From UBA11524 sp045132495 (GTDB lineage: Bacteria > Bacillota > Clostridia > Christensenellales > Aristaeellaceae), in contig JBGUSK010000069.1 of assembly GCA_045132495.1 (NCBI GenBank), positions 1 to 64,000 of the forward strand: 64,000 nucleotides of DNA, in the 5' to 3' direction. Made by a program: the position numbers and the translations under genes. Below, piece after piece: positions 25,410 through 33,636 of this stretch. Position 1 is the first letter of the stretch, and the number at the start of each line of letters is the position of its first letter. The notes under the pieces were generated by a model. It ran no database searches. It was given only the letters and a program-made list of their open reading frames with translations, and was not told the DNA's origin.

Positions 25410-25427
25410 GAAAGGAGGAGCCTAAAG

Positions 25428-26384
25428 ATGAACAAGACGATCGATAAGTCCTCCGAGCAGAAAAAGAAGAAGGTCATGGTTGGCTCCACGGGTGCAGTCG
25501 GTCAGGGCAACACCACCGCAGGCCGCATCTTCGACGTATGCAACTACATCATCCTCACGCTGATTGCCCTCACCACCATCGCTCCCTTTATTTACATCAT
25601 CGGCGCATCCTTCGCCACCGAGTATGAGCTGGCCCATCGCCCGCTGCTGATCATCCCCCACGAATTCTCCACCAACGCCTACGAGTATATTTTCTCCACC
25701 AACAAGATCGTTTCCGGTTTCAAGAACTCGATCTTCATCACCGTTGTGGGCACCATCATCAACCTGTTCTTCACCGTGACGATGGCCTACGCGATCTCCA
25801 AGCCCCGCCTGCGCGGCCGCAACTTCGTGCTGAACATGGTCATCTTCTCCATGTTCTTTGGCGGCGGCATGATCCCCAGCTACATCATCGTGGCCAACAC
25901 GCTGAACATGAAGGACACCTTCTGGGCCGTTCTTCTGCCGGGCGCGATCAGCGCATACAATATGATGATCGTGAAGAACTTCTTCCAGGGCATCCCCCAG
26001 GAGCTGGAGGAGTCCGCCGCAATCGACGGCTGTACTGACGTCGGCATCCTGTGGAAGATCGTTCTGCCCCTGTCTCTTCCCGTGCTGGCGACCTTCGGCC
26101 TCTTCTACGCCGTCGGCCACTGGAACGCCTACTTCGGCGCGATGATCTACATGTCCGGCGCCCGCGAAAAGTGGCCCCTGCAGGTGTTGCTGCGCGAGAT
26201 CATCATTCTTTCCAGCTCCACCGCCGGCGACATGTCCCTGATGGATCCCGATTTTGTCAAGCCGCCAGAGCAGTCCGTCAAGATGGCCGTTATCGTGGTT
26301 TCCACGATCCCGATCATGTGCGTCTACCCCTTCCTGCAGAAGTACTTCGTCAAGGGCGTTATGGTAGGCGCCCTCAAAGGCTAA
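25428..26384 (+). CDS. ABC sugar importer permease, YtcP type
   Basis: 318 aa, about six membrane helices. ELEESAAIDGCTDVGILWKIVLPLSLPVLAT is the EAA loop; the C-terminal YPFLQKYFVKGVMVGALKG is diagnostic of YtcP/LplC-like second permeases. It pairs with the preceding gene to form the importer channel. AAAGGAGG lies upstream. A 250-bp stretch of hairpins separates it from the binding-protein gene, which probably lets the binding protein be made in excess. Confidence 0.93.
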   Translation: MNKTIDKSSEQKKKKVMVGSTGAVGQGNTTAGRIFDVCNYIILTLIALTTIAPFIYIIGASFATEYELAHRPLLIIPHEFSTNAYEYIFSTNKIVSGFKNSIFITVVGTIINLFFTVTMAYAISKPRLRGRNFVLNMVIFSMFFGGGMIPSYIIVANTLNMKDTFWAVLLPGAISAYNMMIVKNFFQGIPQELEESAAIDGCTDVGILWKIVLPLSLPVLATFGLFYAVGHWNAYFGAMIYMSGAREKWPLQVLLREIIILSSSTAGDMSLMDPDFVKPPEQSVKMAVIVVSTIPIMCVYPFLQKYFVKGVMVGALKG

Positions 26385-26633
26385 GCCGGGCTGCCCCGGC
26401 GGGCAACACGCGATCGGGTCGTCTTGCCCTCGTTTAGACCTACCGCGTGCGGCTTGGGCCTGATATCACAGTAGGCTTCCGGCCGCTTATCGGCCGGGCT
26501 GTCGGGCACGCATTACCTGCCGCAGGGGCGACCATTGGTCGCCCGGCGCCCCACCCTTCCCCCCGAAACGGGTCATACACCGGATTTTTGACGGAGGCAT
26601 CCGTCATGATCATAATAAAAAGGAGGTACTCCC
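26385..26633 (+). promoter_or_regulatory. Hairpin-rich intercistronic region before the binding-protein gene
   Basis: 249 bp without a gene. It holds at least three stem-loops: GGGCAA...TTGCCC (26401-26430), GGCCG/CGGCC around 26480-26498, and the palindrome GGGGCGACCATTGGTCGCCC at 26525-26544. Such structures commonly protect or separately terminate parts of importer mRNAs. Confidence 0.55.
26525..26552. repeat. Palindromic interspersed repeat, copy 1
   Basis: The perfect core CGACCATTGGTCG sits in a GGGG...CCCC frame. The core and the downstream CCCG.GCCCC recur at 30355-30380. Confidence 0.65.
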
Positions 26634-28148
26634 ATGAAGAAGCTTGTTTCCCTGTTCCTGGCAATGATCATGGTTCTGTCCATGATGAGCTTCGCGGCTG
26701 CTGAGGAAGAACCCTTCGTCATCTCCGTGCTGCTGCCCGACTTCAACGTTGACGTCGATTTCGACACCAACATTGAGACCAACCCCGTCCTGCAGGCCAT
26801 CGAAAAGGCCTCTGGCGTGCGTCTGGACATCACCTTCGCCGCCAACTCCGAGTACAAGAACACCCTGGCCACCACGCTGACCAGCAAGGTCGAGGATCTG
26901 CCCATGGTCATCGCCATGGATGACGCCCGCGGCGTCAACATGATCAACAATGCCCGCGCTGGCGCGTTCTGGGACATCACCAAGTTTGTGACCGATGCTG
27001 AGAACTACCCGAACCTGATTGGTTCTCCCGCCGTTTACAGCAACATCTCCATCGACGGCGGCATCTACGGCATCTACAAGACCCGTGCGTTCCCCCGTGC
27101 CGGTATCTACTACCGTAAGGACATCGCTGAGGCCTGCGGCATCACCAAGGTTCCCGAGACCATCGACGAGCTGACCTCTCTGGCTATGGCTCTGGCCAAG
27201 TACTCCGAGGACACCTACGCGCTGAACATGTGCTCCTACACCGCGGGCACCATCAGCATCATCACCGTCGCTCACGGCGCTCCCAACAACTGGGGCATCG
27301 ACGAGAACGGCGATATCTACCCCGCCCACAAGTCCCCCGCTTACCTCGAGGGTCTGAACTGGCTGCGTGACCTGTACCAGGCTGGCGGCATCGACCCCAA
27401 CTTCGCTACCGCCGATCCTGGCAAGTGGAACGACGCCGAGCGTACCGGCAAGGCCTTCATGCGCTTTGACTGCCTGGACAACGCTTACCGTCAGCAGGAA
27501 TGGTTCGAGACCAATGCCGGCACCACCGAGCAGATCTGGGAAATGGTCGGCACCCTGGCCAAGGCTGATGGCTCCATCTCTGTGTGGCCCCAGAACAACG
27601 GCTTCAACGGCGAGCTGGTCGTGACCAAGGCCGTGAAGGAAGAAGACCTGCCCAAGGTCATGAAGTTCCTGGATTGGGCTAACACCGCTGAAGGCCAGAT
27701 GTTCATCAACTGGGGCGTCCAGGATCTGACCTACTGGCTCGACGCTGACGGCTTCCGTACCAACAAGCCCGAGTCCGGTGAAGACATGACCACCCAGATC
27801 TTCAAGTATCAGGGCAGCCTGAACCAGCTGGGCATGAACCTGGCCGGCGATCTGTGCATCCCGATGCGCTCCAACTACCTGACCAACCTGCGCGACAAGT
27901 ACAACCAGCTGAACGTGACCCTGGCTCCCTACGCCGTGGCCGATCCCTGCTTCCCCTTCGTGTCTGAGACCAACACCGCTTTCGGCTCTCAGCTGAGCGC
28001 CATCATCTCTGACGCGGCTGTGCAGTACATCGCCGGCATCATCGACCTCGACGGCCTGCAGGCTGCCTGGCAGCAGTGGGAAGAAGAGGGCGGCGCTATG
28101 ATGACCATGGAATACAACGACGCCTATCACGCCTCCCTGGGCGAGTAA
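26634..28148 (+). CDS. Extracellular solute-binding protein of the ABC sugar importer
   Basis: 504 aa, the usual size of LipO/YtcQ-type binding proteins. A signal peptide MKKLVSLFLAMIMVLSMMSF ends AAAEEE, but there is no lipobox cysteine; the first Cys is far inside the mature protein. Motifs such as ETNPVLQAIEKASGV and FMRFDCLDNAYRQQEW are typical of the oligosaccharide-binding family. It delivers oligosaccharide, by context pectin- or rhamnogalacturonan-derived, to the two permeases upstream. How a protein without a lipid anchor stays at the cell surface is not clear. AGGAGG precedes the start. Confidence 0.92.
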   Translation: MKKLVSLFLAMIMVLSMMSFAAAEEEPFVISVLLPDFNVDVDFDTNIETNPVLQAIEKASGVRLDITFAANSEYKNTLATTLTSKVEDLPMVIAMDDARGVNMINNARAGAFWDITKFVTDAENYPNLIGSPAVYSNISIDGGIYGIYKTRAFPRAGIYYRKDIAEACGITKVPETIDELTSLAMALAKYSEDTYALNMCSYTAGTISIITVAHGAPNNWGIDENGDIYPAHKSPAYLEGLNWLRDLYQAGGIDPNFATADPGKWNDAERTGKAFMRFDCLDNAYRQQEWFETNAGTTEQIWEMVGTLAKADGSISVWPQNNGFNGELVVTKAVKEEDLPKVMKFLDWANTAEGQMFINWGVQDLTYWLDADGFRTNKPESGEDMTTQIFKYQGSLNQLGMNLAGDLCIPMRSNYLTNLRDKYNQLNVTLAPYAVADPCFPFVSETNTAFGSQLSAIISDAAVQYIAGIIDLDGLQAAWQQWEEEGGAMMTMEYNDAYHASLGE

Positions 28149-28167
28149 GCTGATTCCCTGACTTTCC

Positions 28168-28196
28168 GGGGCTGTCGTGAAAACGGCAGCCCCTTT
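28168..28196 (+). terminator. Terminator after the binding-protein gene
   Basis: Stem GGGGCTGTCG / CGGCAGCCCC with loop TGAAAA and a short TTT tract. The following 180 bp contain another hairpin (CCCGTGTG / CACACGGG) and no supported gene. Confidence 0.8.
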
Positions 28197-28379
28197 CCAA
28201 TTCTGATGTTGAACATCCCGGACACGCTGCGCCTCCGCAAAAGCGGTGCAAGCTGCATTCGCCCCGTGTGATCCACACGGGCATCCTGGTGATGGAGATC
28301 AATGTCCTCGCAGCCAGGCGACGGACGCCGCCACCCAGCATGATGACAAGATCGGCGCGCTGCGCATCACGATGTGAGC

Positions 28380-28408
28380 TTGTCAGCCCGCGTAAGCCCT
28401 GATATAAT
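28380..28408 (+). promoter_or_regulatory. Promoter of the CE12-GH105 unit
   Basis: TTGTCA at 28380-28385, 17-bp spacer and TATAAT at 28403-28408; start codon at 28441. Confidence 0.8.
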
Positions 28409-28440
28409 GCATATAAGACAAACAACACGAGGTGAATACG

Positions 28441-29100
28441 ATGCCGACCATTTGGATCATTGGCGACTCCACGGTGGAAGACAACAAGCCTCCTTTCCGC
28501 GGCTGGGGCTGGGCAATCCCGCAGTACGCGGCGGAAGGCGTGGCTGTCCGCAACCACGGTCTGTCGGGCCGCAGCACCCGTTCCTTCCGCGATGAGGGGC
28601 TGTTCAAGCCCGTCCAGGAGGGCATGCAGGCAGGCGATCTGCTGCTCGTCCAGTTCGGCCACAACGACGAGAAGGATGCCCCCGAACTCCACACCGACCC
28701 GAACAGCACCTACCCGGAGTTTCTCTCCTGGTATTGCGACGAAGCCCTCTCCCGCGGCGCACAGCCGGTACTGATCACCCCCGTCAGCCGCAGGTGGTGG
28801 ATCCCCGGCGGCGAGATGCTCTACACCCATGGCGAATACCCCGCCGCCGTGCGCAAGCTGGCCGCTGAGCGCGGCATCCCCCTGGTGGATCTGAAGCTTT
28901 CCTCCCGCAATCTCTATCTGCAAATGGGTGAGGAAAAGTGTGCTGAGCTCTTCGTGGTCATCCCCAAGGGCGAGGACCCCAACCATCCCGAGGGCCATAA
29001 TGACAAGACTCATTTCAACGCCCACGGTGCGCAGGTCATCGGCGAATTGGTCGTCGAAGGGCTGCGTCAGGATGACCGCACGGCTAAGTTTGTGAAATAA
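28441..29100 (+). CDS. Rhamnogalacturonan acetylesterase-like SGNH hydrolase (CE12)
   Basis: 219 aa from ATG 28441 (GAGGTG upstream; an in-frame GTG at 28432 is part of that site). SGNH blocks: IIGDSTVEDN with the nucleophile Ser, GRSTRSF, FGHNDEKD and DKTHFNAHGA with the catalytic Asp and His. This arrangement is that of RhgT/YesT enzymes that remove acetyl groups from rhamnogalacturonan. There is no signal peptide, so it acts on imported fragments. The GH105 gene follows after 29 bp. Confidence 0.9.
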   Translation: MPTIWIIGDSTVEDNKPPFRGWGWAIPQYAAEGVAVRNHGLSGRSTRSFRDEGLFKPVQEGMQAGDLLLVQFGHNDEKDAPELHTDPNSTYPEFLSWYCDEALSRGAQPVLITPVSRRWWIPGGEMLYTHGEYPAAVRKLAAERGIPLVDLKLSSRNLYLQMGEEKCAELFVVIPKGEDPNHPEGHNDKTHFNAHGAQVIGELVVEGLRQDDRTAKFVK

Positions 29101-29129
29101 TGTTCCACAGATGAAAGGAGAATTACCCC

Positions 29130-30194
29130 ATGGATTTCAAGCAGATTGCAGACAAGGTGCTGGGCATGCTCCAGCGCGCAGACGGCAATGACCCCTCCCG
29201 AGGCCACCTGACCATGAACAATTGGGAGTGGCCCACCGGTGTGGCCCTCTACGGCATCTACAAGACCTATCAGCAGTCCGGGGACAAGTCCATCCTGGAT
29301 TACCTCATCGGCTGGTATGACGATATGCTCCACCGCGAAAAGCAGCCCCACCGCAACGTCAACACCGTTGCCCCCGTGCTGACCCTGACCTGCCTGTACG
29401 ACGAGACGAAGAACCCCGAATACCTGGAGCACATCGAGTCCTGGGCCAAGTGGGTGCTGGAAGAGATGCCCCGCACGGAGTACGGCGGCCTCCAGCACTG
29501 CACGGTGTGGAACAAGCACTACCAGCAGCTCTGGTGCGACACGCTGTTCATGGTCTGCCTGTTCCTGGCCAAGGCCGGCGTGGTGCTGAACAAGCCTGAG
29601 TGGATCGACGAGGCGGAGTACCAGTTCCTGCTGCACGTCCGCTACCTGCAGGACAAGGTGACCGGCCTGTTCTACCACGGCTGGACCTTCGACCGCCGTC
29701 ATAACTACGCCAACGCCAAGTGGGCCCGCGGCAACGCCTGGTTCACCGCCGCCGCCATCGAGCTCAAGGATATCACCGGCCGCGACAACGCCGCGATGAA
29801 GATGATTCTCTCCGCCTGGGAGGATCAGGTGCTGGCCCTGTGGAAGTACCAGCGCGTCAACGGCTCCTACACCACGCTGATCGACGTGGAGGAGACCTAC
29901 TGCGAGACCAGCGCCACCGCCGCCATTGCCTACGGCGTGATGAAGGGCCTGCGCATGGGCATCCTTAAGGACGCGAAGTACCACGAGATGGCTGCGCTGG
30001 CCACCAAGTCCGTGCTGGATCAGATCGACGAGACCGGGGCGGTGCAGGGCGTCTCTGGCGGCACCGGCATGGGCTACAATCTCCAGCATTACAAGGACAT
30101 CATCGTCACGCCCACCGCCTACGGCCAGGGCCTGACCTTCCTGATGCTGACCGAGCTGATGCGGGACGGCGAGTTTGAATTCTTCCGCAAGTAA
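29130..30194 (+). CDS. GH105 unsaturated rhamnogalacturonyl hydrolase
   Basis: 354 aa alpha/alpha barrel. NNWEWPTGVALYGIYK, LWCDTLFMVCLFLAKAG with the catalytic Asp and RGNAWFTAAAIELKD match YteR/YesR. The enzyme hydrates the double bond and releases the unsaturated galacturonic acid left by lyases on rhamnogalacturonan fragments. There is no signal peptide. It is co-transcribed with the CE12 esterase and completes the importer-lyase-esterase set of the locus. Confidence 0.93.
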   Translation: MDFKQIADKVLGMLQRADGNDPSRGHLTMNNWEWPTGVALYGIYKTYQQSGDKSILDYLIGWYDDMLHREKQPHRNVNTVAPVLTLTCLYDETKNPEYLEHIESWAKWVLEEMPRTEYGGLQHCTVWNKHYQQLWCDTLFMVCLFLAKAGVVLNKPEWIDEAEYQFLLHVRYLQDKVTGLFYHGWTFDRRHNYANAKWARGNAWFTAAAIELKDITGRDNAAMKMILSAWEDQVLALWKYQRVNGSYTTLIDVEETYCETSATAAIAYGVMKGLRMGILKDAKYHEMAALATKSVLDQIDETGAVQGVSGGTGMGYNLQHYKDIIVTPTAYGQGLTFLMLTELMRDGEFEFFRK

Positions 30195-30259
30195 GAAAAT
30201 AGGGAGCAGGCCGTGCAGGCTTGCTCCCCTCTTTTTCATGGTATAGAATGGAGGGGACG

Positions 30260-30325
30260 ACCTCATCCGTCTTCGTTCGCGGACTTCATCCGCTCACGAA
30301 TCCACCTTCCCCACCCTGGGGAAGG
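30260..30325. repeat. Interspersed intergenic repeat, copy 2
   Basis: It shares ACCTCATCCGTCTTCG and CGAATCCACCTTCCCC...GGGGAAGG with 7343-7394, with a longer middle part. It lies directly before a second repeat type at 30355-30380. Confidence 0.7.
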
Positions 30326-30354
30326 TAAACGCGCGCACCCAACCAAGTTCGTAG

Positions 30355-30380
30355 AGACGACCATTGGTCGCCCGTGCCCC
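30355..30380. repeat. Palindromic interspersed repeat, copy 2
   Basis: CGACCATTGGTCGCCCG followed by GCCCC, matching 26525-26552 except for the first bases. Confidence 0.65.
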
Positions 30381-30450
30381 ACAAATTTCACTTTCCGTTG
30401 GACAAATCTTCCGCTTACGTTGTCTAATCAAATGCAAGGAGGTGAGCGAA

Positions 30451-30941
30451 ATGCATGACCGTGACGAGCAACTGTCCGAATGGCTCAAGGCGTATGGCGA
30501 CCTAATCAACCGCACATGCTTCCTGATCCTGGGCGACAGGGCCCTGGCAGAGGACGCGACCCAGGAGACCTTCCTGCGGGCGTGGAAGTCGATGGCGCAA
30601 TTCAAGGGGGATGCGTCCCCAAAGACATGGCTCACCCGCATCGCCATCAACGTCTGCCGCAACATCCGCCGCACGGCCTGGTTCCGCCGCAACGACCGGT
30701 GCATCACCCCGGAGGACTTGCCTCTCACCGCCCCGCAGAGGACAGGACGCTGTTCCTCCTGGTGCAGCAGCTGCCGGACAAGCACCGGCAGATCATCGTG
30801 CTGCGCTACTACCAGGGCATGAGCCTGGACGAGGCCGCACGGGTGCTGGGCATCAGCCGCTCCGCCGCGCATCACCGCTTGCAGAAGGCGCTTCAAGCGC
30901 TTCGTATCGACCTGGACGAAGGGAGGGACGAGCATGACTGA
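30451..30941 (+). pseudogene. ECF-type sigma-70 factor gene with a frameshift
   Basis: ATG 30451 follows a strong AAGGAGGTG site. The first frame gives region 2 (DATQETFLRAWKSMAQFKG and a following TWLTRIAINVCRN). Near 30735 the homologous reading moves to another frame, which gives region 4 (LPDKHRQIIVLRYYQGMSLD, then LGISRSAAHHRLQKAL) to the stop at 30941. One missing base explains the break, and the joined product of about 163 aa has the normal ECF size. It may be a sequencing error. Its end overlaps the next start by 8 bp, which indicates coupled translation with the membrane partner. Confidence 0.8.
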
Positions 30942-32010
30942 ACGTGACCTGGAACGTATTTTGCATCAGACCGTGCAGGACGTGCACCTCTCCGACGAAG
31001 CCCGGCGGCGGATCCGCCTGTCGGCAAAGGAGGAACGACCTGTGAGAATGAAGAAATTTGTGGCCATCGCCCTGGCTTTGGTGCTGATGCTGACGACCAC
31101 CGCTGCCGTGGCGGCGGAGCTGGGGCTGTTTGACTTCCTGCAAAAGACAATGGGGCAGACCGTATTGCCCGGAGCGAATGAGCTGGTGCAGACCGATGTG
31201 GCGTATGGAGAAACCGATGCTGTGATCTACACGATCAAGGAAGCGGTGTATGACGGTAAGGCCGTGGCCCTGCTAGTAGAAATGCAAGCAAAAGATAAGG
31301 AGACCATGTTGATGGGATCCATCTGGTCGCCGGATGAACAGATAGGTTGGTACGAGAGCTTCATGGAAGGTATTGAAGCCAATGACGAGCGTACCTTTGT
31401 CCAGTATGCTGCCGAAAACGGCTACACCCGGTTTGCCAGTGCATCCCTGCGGATCGATGCAGGTGATGAATCCCAAATTGAGCATTGGAACAACAACGTG
31501 CTGACAGTGCTATACTCCTTCAGCGCAGAAGGTGACGAGCTGAAGCTGCCCATTGAGTTCCGCTCCCGTACCTACACCTACGATACCACCTACCATATGG
31601 ATGAACTCCAGCATATTCCCGACGAAATCACCCTGAAAGCCGCCGAACCCCTGTGGCAGGTCAGCAGCAGCGAGAGCTTCGACGCGCCTGGCTTTGGCAT
31701 CCGCGTGGACAATGTGACCATTACCGGCACGCCTGTGCAGAGCTACTGGACGATCAGCTACACTGTCACCGACGTGGAGACCGCCCACAACACCCCCTGG
31801 AACGCCAACATTGTGGACATGGACAAGCAGTATATTGATGGCGGAGCCCTGGGCATGGGCGGCAGTGCAATGCCGGAATACAATGGCCAGCAGCTGACCT
31901 ACACGGGTGCAATCAACGCAATGGAAACGCCCCCCACAGAGCTGATGATCCTCCTGCGCAACTGGGACGATCACAGCCTGAACAACTACTTCCCCGTCAC
32001 GCTTAAGTGA
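30934..32010 (+). CDS. Membrane-anchored DUF4179-type protein, probable anti-sigma partner
   Basis: 358 aa. A cytoplasmic N-terminus of about 38 residues (LERILHQTVQDVHLSDEARR) is followed by one membrane helix (about 41-62, FVAIALALVLMLTTTAAVAA) and a long extracytoplasmic part resembling DUF4179 domains. Genes of this layout directly after ECF sigma factors normally encode the regulator that holds the sigma factor at the membrane. Its start overlaps the sigma gene by 8 bp. The signal sensed is unknown. Confidence 0.8.
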   Translation: MTERDLERILHQTVQDVHLSDEARRRIRLSAKEERPVRMKKFVAIALALVLMLTTTAAVAAELGLFDFLQKTMGQTVLPGANELVQTDVAYGETDAVIYTIKEAVYDGKAVALLVEMQAKDKETMLMGSIWSPDEQIGWYESFMEGIEANDERTFVQYAAENGYTRFASASLRIDAGDESQIEHWNNNVLTVLYSFSAEGDELKLPIEFRSRTYTYDTTYHMDELQHIPDEITLKAAEPLWQVSSSESFDAPGFGIRVDNVTITGTPVQSYWTISYTVTDVETAHNTPWNANIVDMDKQYIDGGALGMGGSAMPEYNGQQLTYTGAINAMETPPTELMILLRNWDDHSLNNYFPVTLK

Positions 32011-32013
32011 TGC

Positions 32014-32041
32014 AAAAGGCCCTCTCCTTGCGGAGAGGGCC
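32014..32041 (-). terminator. Intrinsic terminator of the Nudix-containing operon
   Basis: On the minus strand GGCCCTCTCC / GGAGAGGGCC with loop GCAA is followed by TTTT. It may also halt the convergent sigma/anti-sigma unit. Confidence 0.8.
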
Positions 32042-32055
32042 CATCTATATGCGAT

Positions 32056-32466
32056 TTATGCCGCGCCAAGCTGCCTGTCCACCCTGCGCAGGATTTCCCG
32101 GGTGCTTCCGTAGGTCAGCGTCCGCAAAGCCGCGTCAATGGGCAGCACCAGAACGCCCAATACCTGGGTGCGGTCTGCGCTCGGGGTCTGCGCTTCATAC
32201 CGGGCAATGAACCAGCTCACCCGCTTCACATCGCCCCCGGCAATGGGGTATTCGTCCACCATGGTAGGTTCGTCCGCGTGGAGCGTCGCGACGACGCCGG
32301 TTTCCTCGCGAACCTCCCGCAGGGCCGTCTCCGCCAGGGTCTCGCCGGGCTCCACATGGCCCTTGGGCATGCCATAGCTTCCGTTCTTTTCACGCACGAG
32401 CACGTAACGCCGTTCCCCGTCTATAACGGTATACAGCACTGCGCCCGCAGAATGAATCATCGCCAT
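32056..32466 (-). CDS. Nudix hydrolase
   Basis: 136 aa. The Nudix box is complete: GHVEPGETLAETALREVREETGV (about residues 36-58), with the metal-binding REVREE core. These enzymes hydrolyse nucleoside diphosphates linked to other groups; the N-terminal AGAVLYTV resembles Ap4A/NTP-type members, but the substrate is not settled. It starts 3 bp after the aminotransferase stop, as the last gene of a five-gene operon. Confidence 0.9.
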   Translation of the reverse strand: MAMIHSAGAVLYTVIDGERRYVLVREKNGSYGMPKGHVEPGETLAETALREVREETGVVATLHADEPTMVDEYPIAGGDVKRVSWFIARYEAQTPSADRTQVLGVLVLPIDAALRTLTYGSTREILRRVDRQLGAA

Positions 32467-32469
32467 GGG

Positions 32470-33636
32470 TCACACCCCCAGCGCTTTCTTCAGCCGCAGG
32501 ATGCCCTCGGTGATGTAGCGGCGCGGGCAGCCGATGTTGAAGCGCACAAAGCCATCGCCATTATCGCCGAAGAACTTGCCGAAGGTAAACATCACGCCCG
32601 CCTTTTCTGTGCGCTCGCGGAGTTCCTCCTCATGCATGCCATAGGCGGTCAGGTCGAGCCAGCCAAGGTAGGTGGCCTCCATCGGGGTGAGGACGGCCTT
32701 GGGCAGATGCTCCGCCACCAGCGCCGCCAGATGCTTGCGGTTGCCGTCGAGGTAGTCCATCAGGCCGTCCAGCCAGGCGTCGCCCTCGTTGTAAGCCGCG
32801 CGGGTGCCCTCCAGGGCAAAGATGTTGCCGCAGGTCACGCCCGCCTTGCCCATCTGGGCACGGAAGGCCTCGCGCATCGCCTCATCCGGGCAGATGCAGC
32901 AGGCTTGCTGCAGTCCCGCCAGGTTAAAGGTCTTGCTGGCGGCGCAGAAGGACAGTACGTTCCTGCTGGAAATAGACAGCGCAGGCACAAACTTGCCGGG
33001 CGCGTACACGAAGTCCGCGTGGATCTCGTCGGACACCAGCGGCACATTGTACTTATCCAGCAATTCGATCAAGGCAGTCAGCTCGTCCTTCGTCCACGCG
33101 CGGGAAGCGGGATTGTGGGGGCTGCAGAGGATCATCAGCTTTGCGCCCTGCTGCAAACGGGCTTCCACCGCTGCCAGGTCCATATCATAGCCGCCGTCCG
33201 CACGGCGCGTGAGGGGCGCATCCAGTAGCTCGCGGCCCGTGGCAGCCACACTCATACGGAAGGGGCCGTACACCGGGGACTGAATGACCACGCCATCGCC
33301 GGGCTGGGTCAGGGCAAGGATCGCCAGCTTGATGCCGGTGACCACGCAGGGCATCATGGTCAGCCAATCCGCCTCAATGGTCAGGCCATGGCGGCGCTGC
33401 CAGAAGCCGATCAGCGCCTGATGATCCTCCTCCATCACAGCGGTGTAGCCGAAGGTGGGATGACCGGCACGCTTGAGGATGGCCTCCTGCACCGCAGGCG
33501 GGCTGGGGAAATCCATATCCGCGACCCACAGAGGCAAGATATCCTCGCCGTGCTCCTTGCGAGCCTCGTCCCACTTTTCGCAATGGGTTCCCATGCGGTA
33601 CAAGCCAGCATCAAAAAACTCATGATCAAACTTCAT
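32470..33636 (-). CDS. PatB/MalY-family PLP-dependent C-S lyase/aminotransferase
   Basis: 388 aa from ATG 33636; the alternative ATG at 33645 touches the GGGAG site. Fold-type I PLP enzyme: CVVTGIKLAILALTQPGDGV, SPHNPASRAWTKDEL, SDEIHADFVY and the PLP-lysine in SFCAASKTFNLAGLQQA. Relatives (PatB, MalY) cleave cystathionine to homocysteine. Its start overlaps the end of the upstream methyltransferase gene by 11 bp, so translation is likely coupled. Confidence 0.88.
   Translation of the reverse strand: MKFDHEFFDAGLYRMGTHCEKWDEARKEHGEDILPLWVADMDFPSPPAVQEAILKRAGHPTFGYTAVMEEDHQALIGFWQRRHGLTIEADWLTMMPCVVTGIKLAILALTQPGDGVVIQSPVYGPFRMSVAATGRELLDAPLTRRADGGYDMDLAAVEARLQQGAKLMILCSPHNPASRAWTKDELTALIELLDKYNVPLVSDEIHADFVYAPGKFVPALSISSRNVLSFCAASKTFNLAGLQQACCICPDEAMREAFRAQMGKAGVTCGNIFALEGTRAAYNEGDAWLDGLMDYLDGNRKHLAALVAEHLPKAVLTPMEATYLGWLDLTAYGMHEEELRERTEKAGVMFTFGKFFGDNGDGFVRFNIGCPRRYITEGILRLKKALGV

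Noticed and set aside
26610..28130. A 506-codon minus-strand frame across the binding-protein gene
   Set aside because: Mirror of the real gene in codon phase, Val/Gly/His-rich, no domain and no ribosome site.
28200..28372. A minus-strand reading with Cys/Arg-rich residues between the binding-protein and CE12 genes
   Set aside because: No start with a ribosome site and no family; it looks like intergenic sequence with hairpins.
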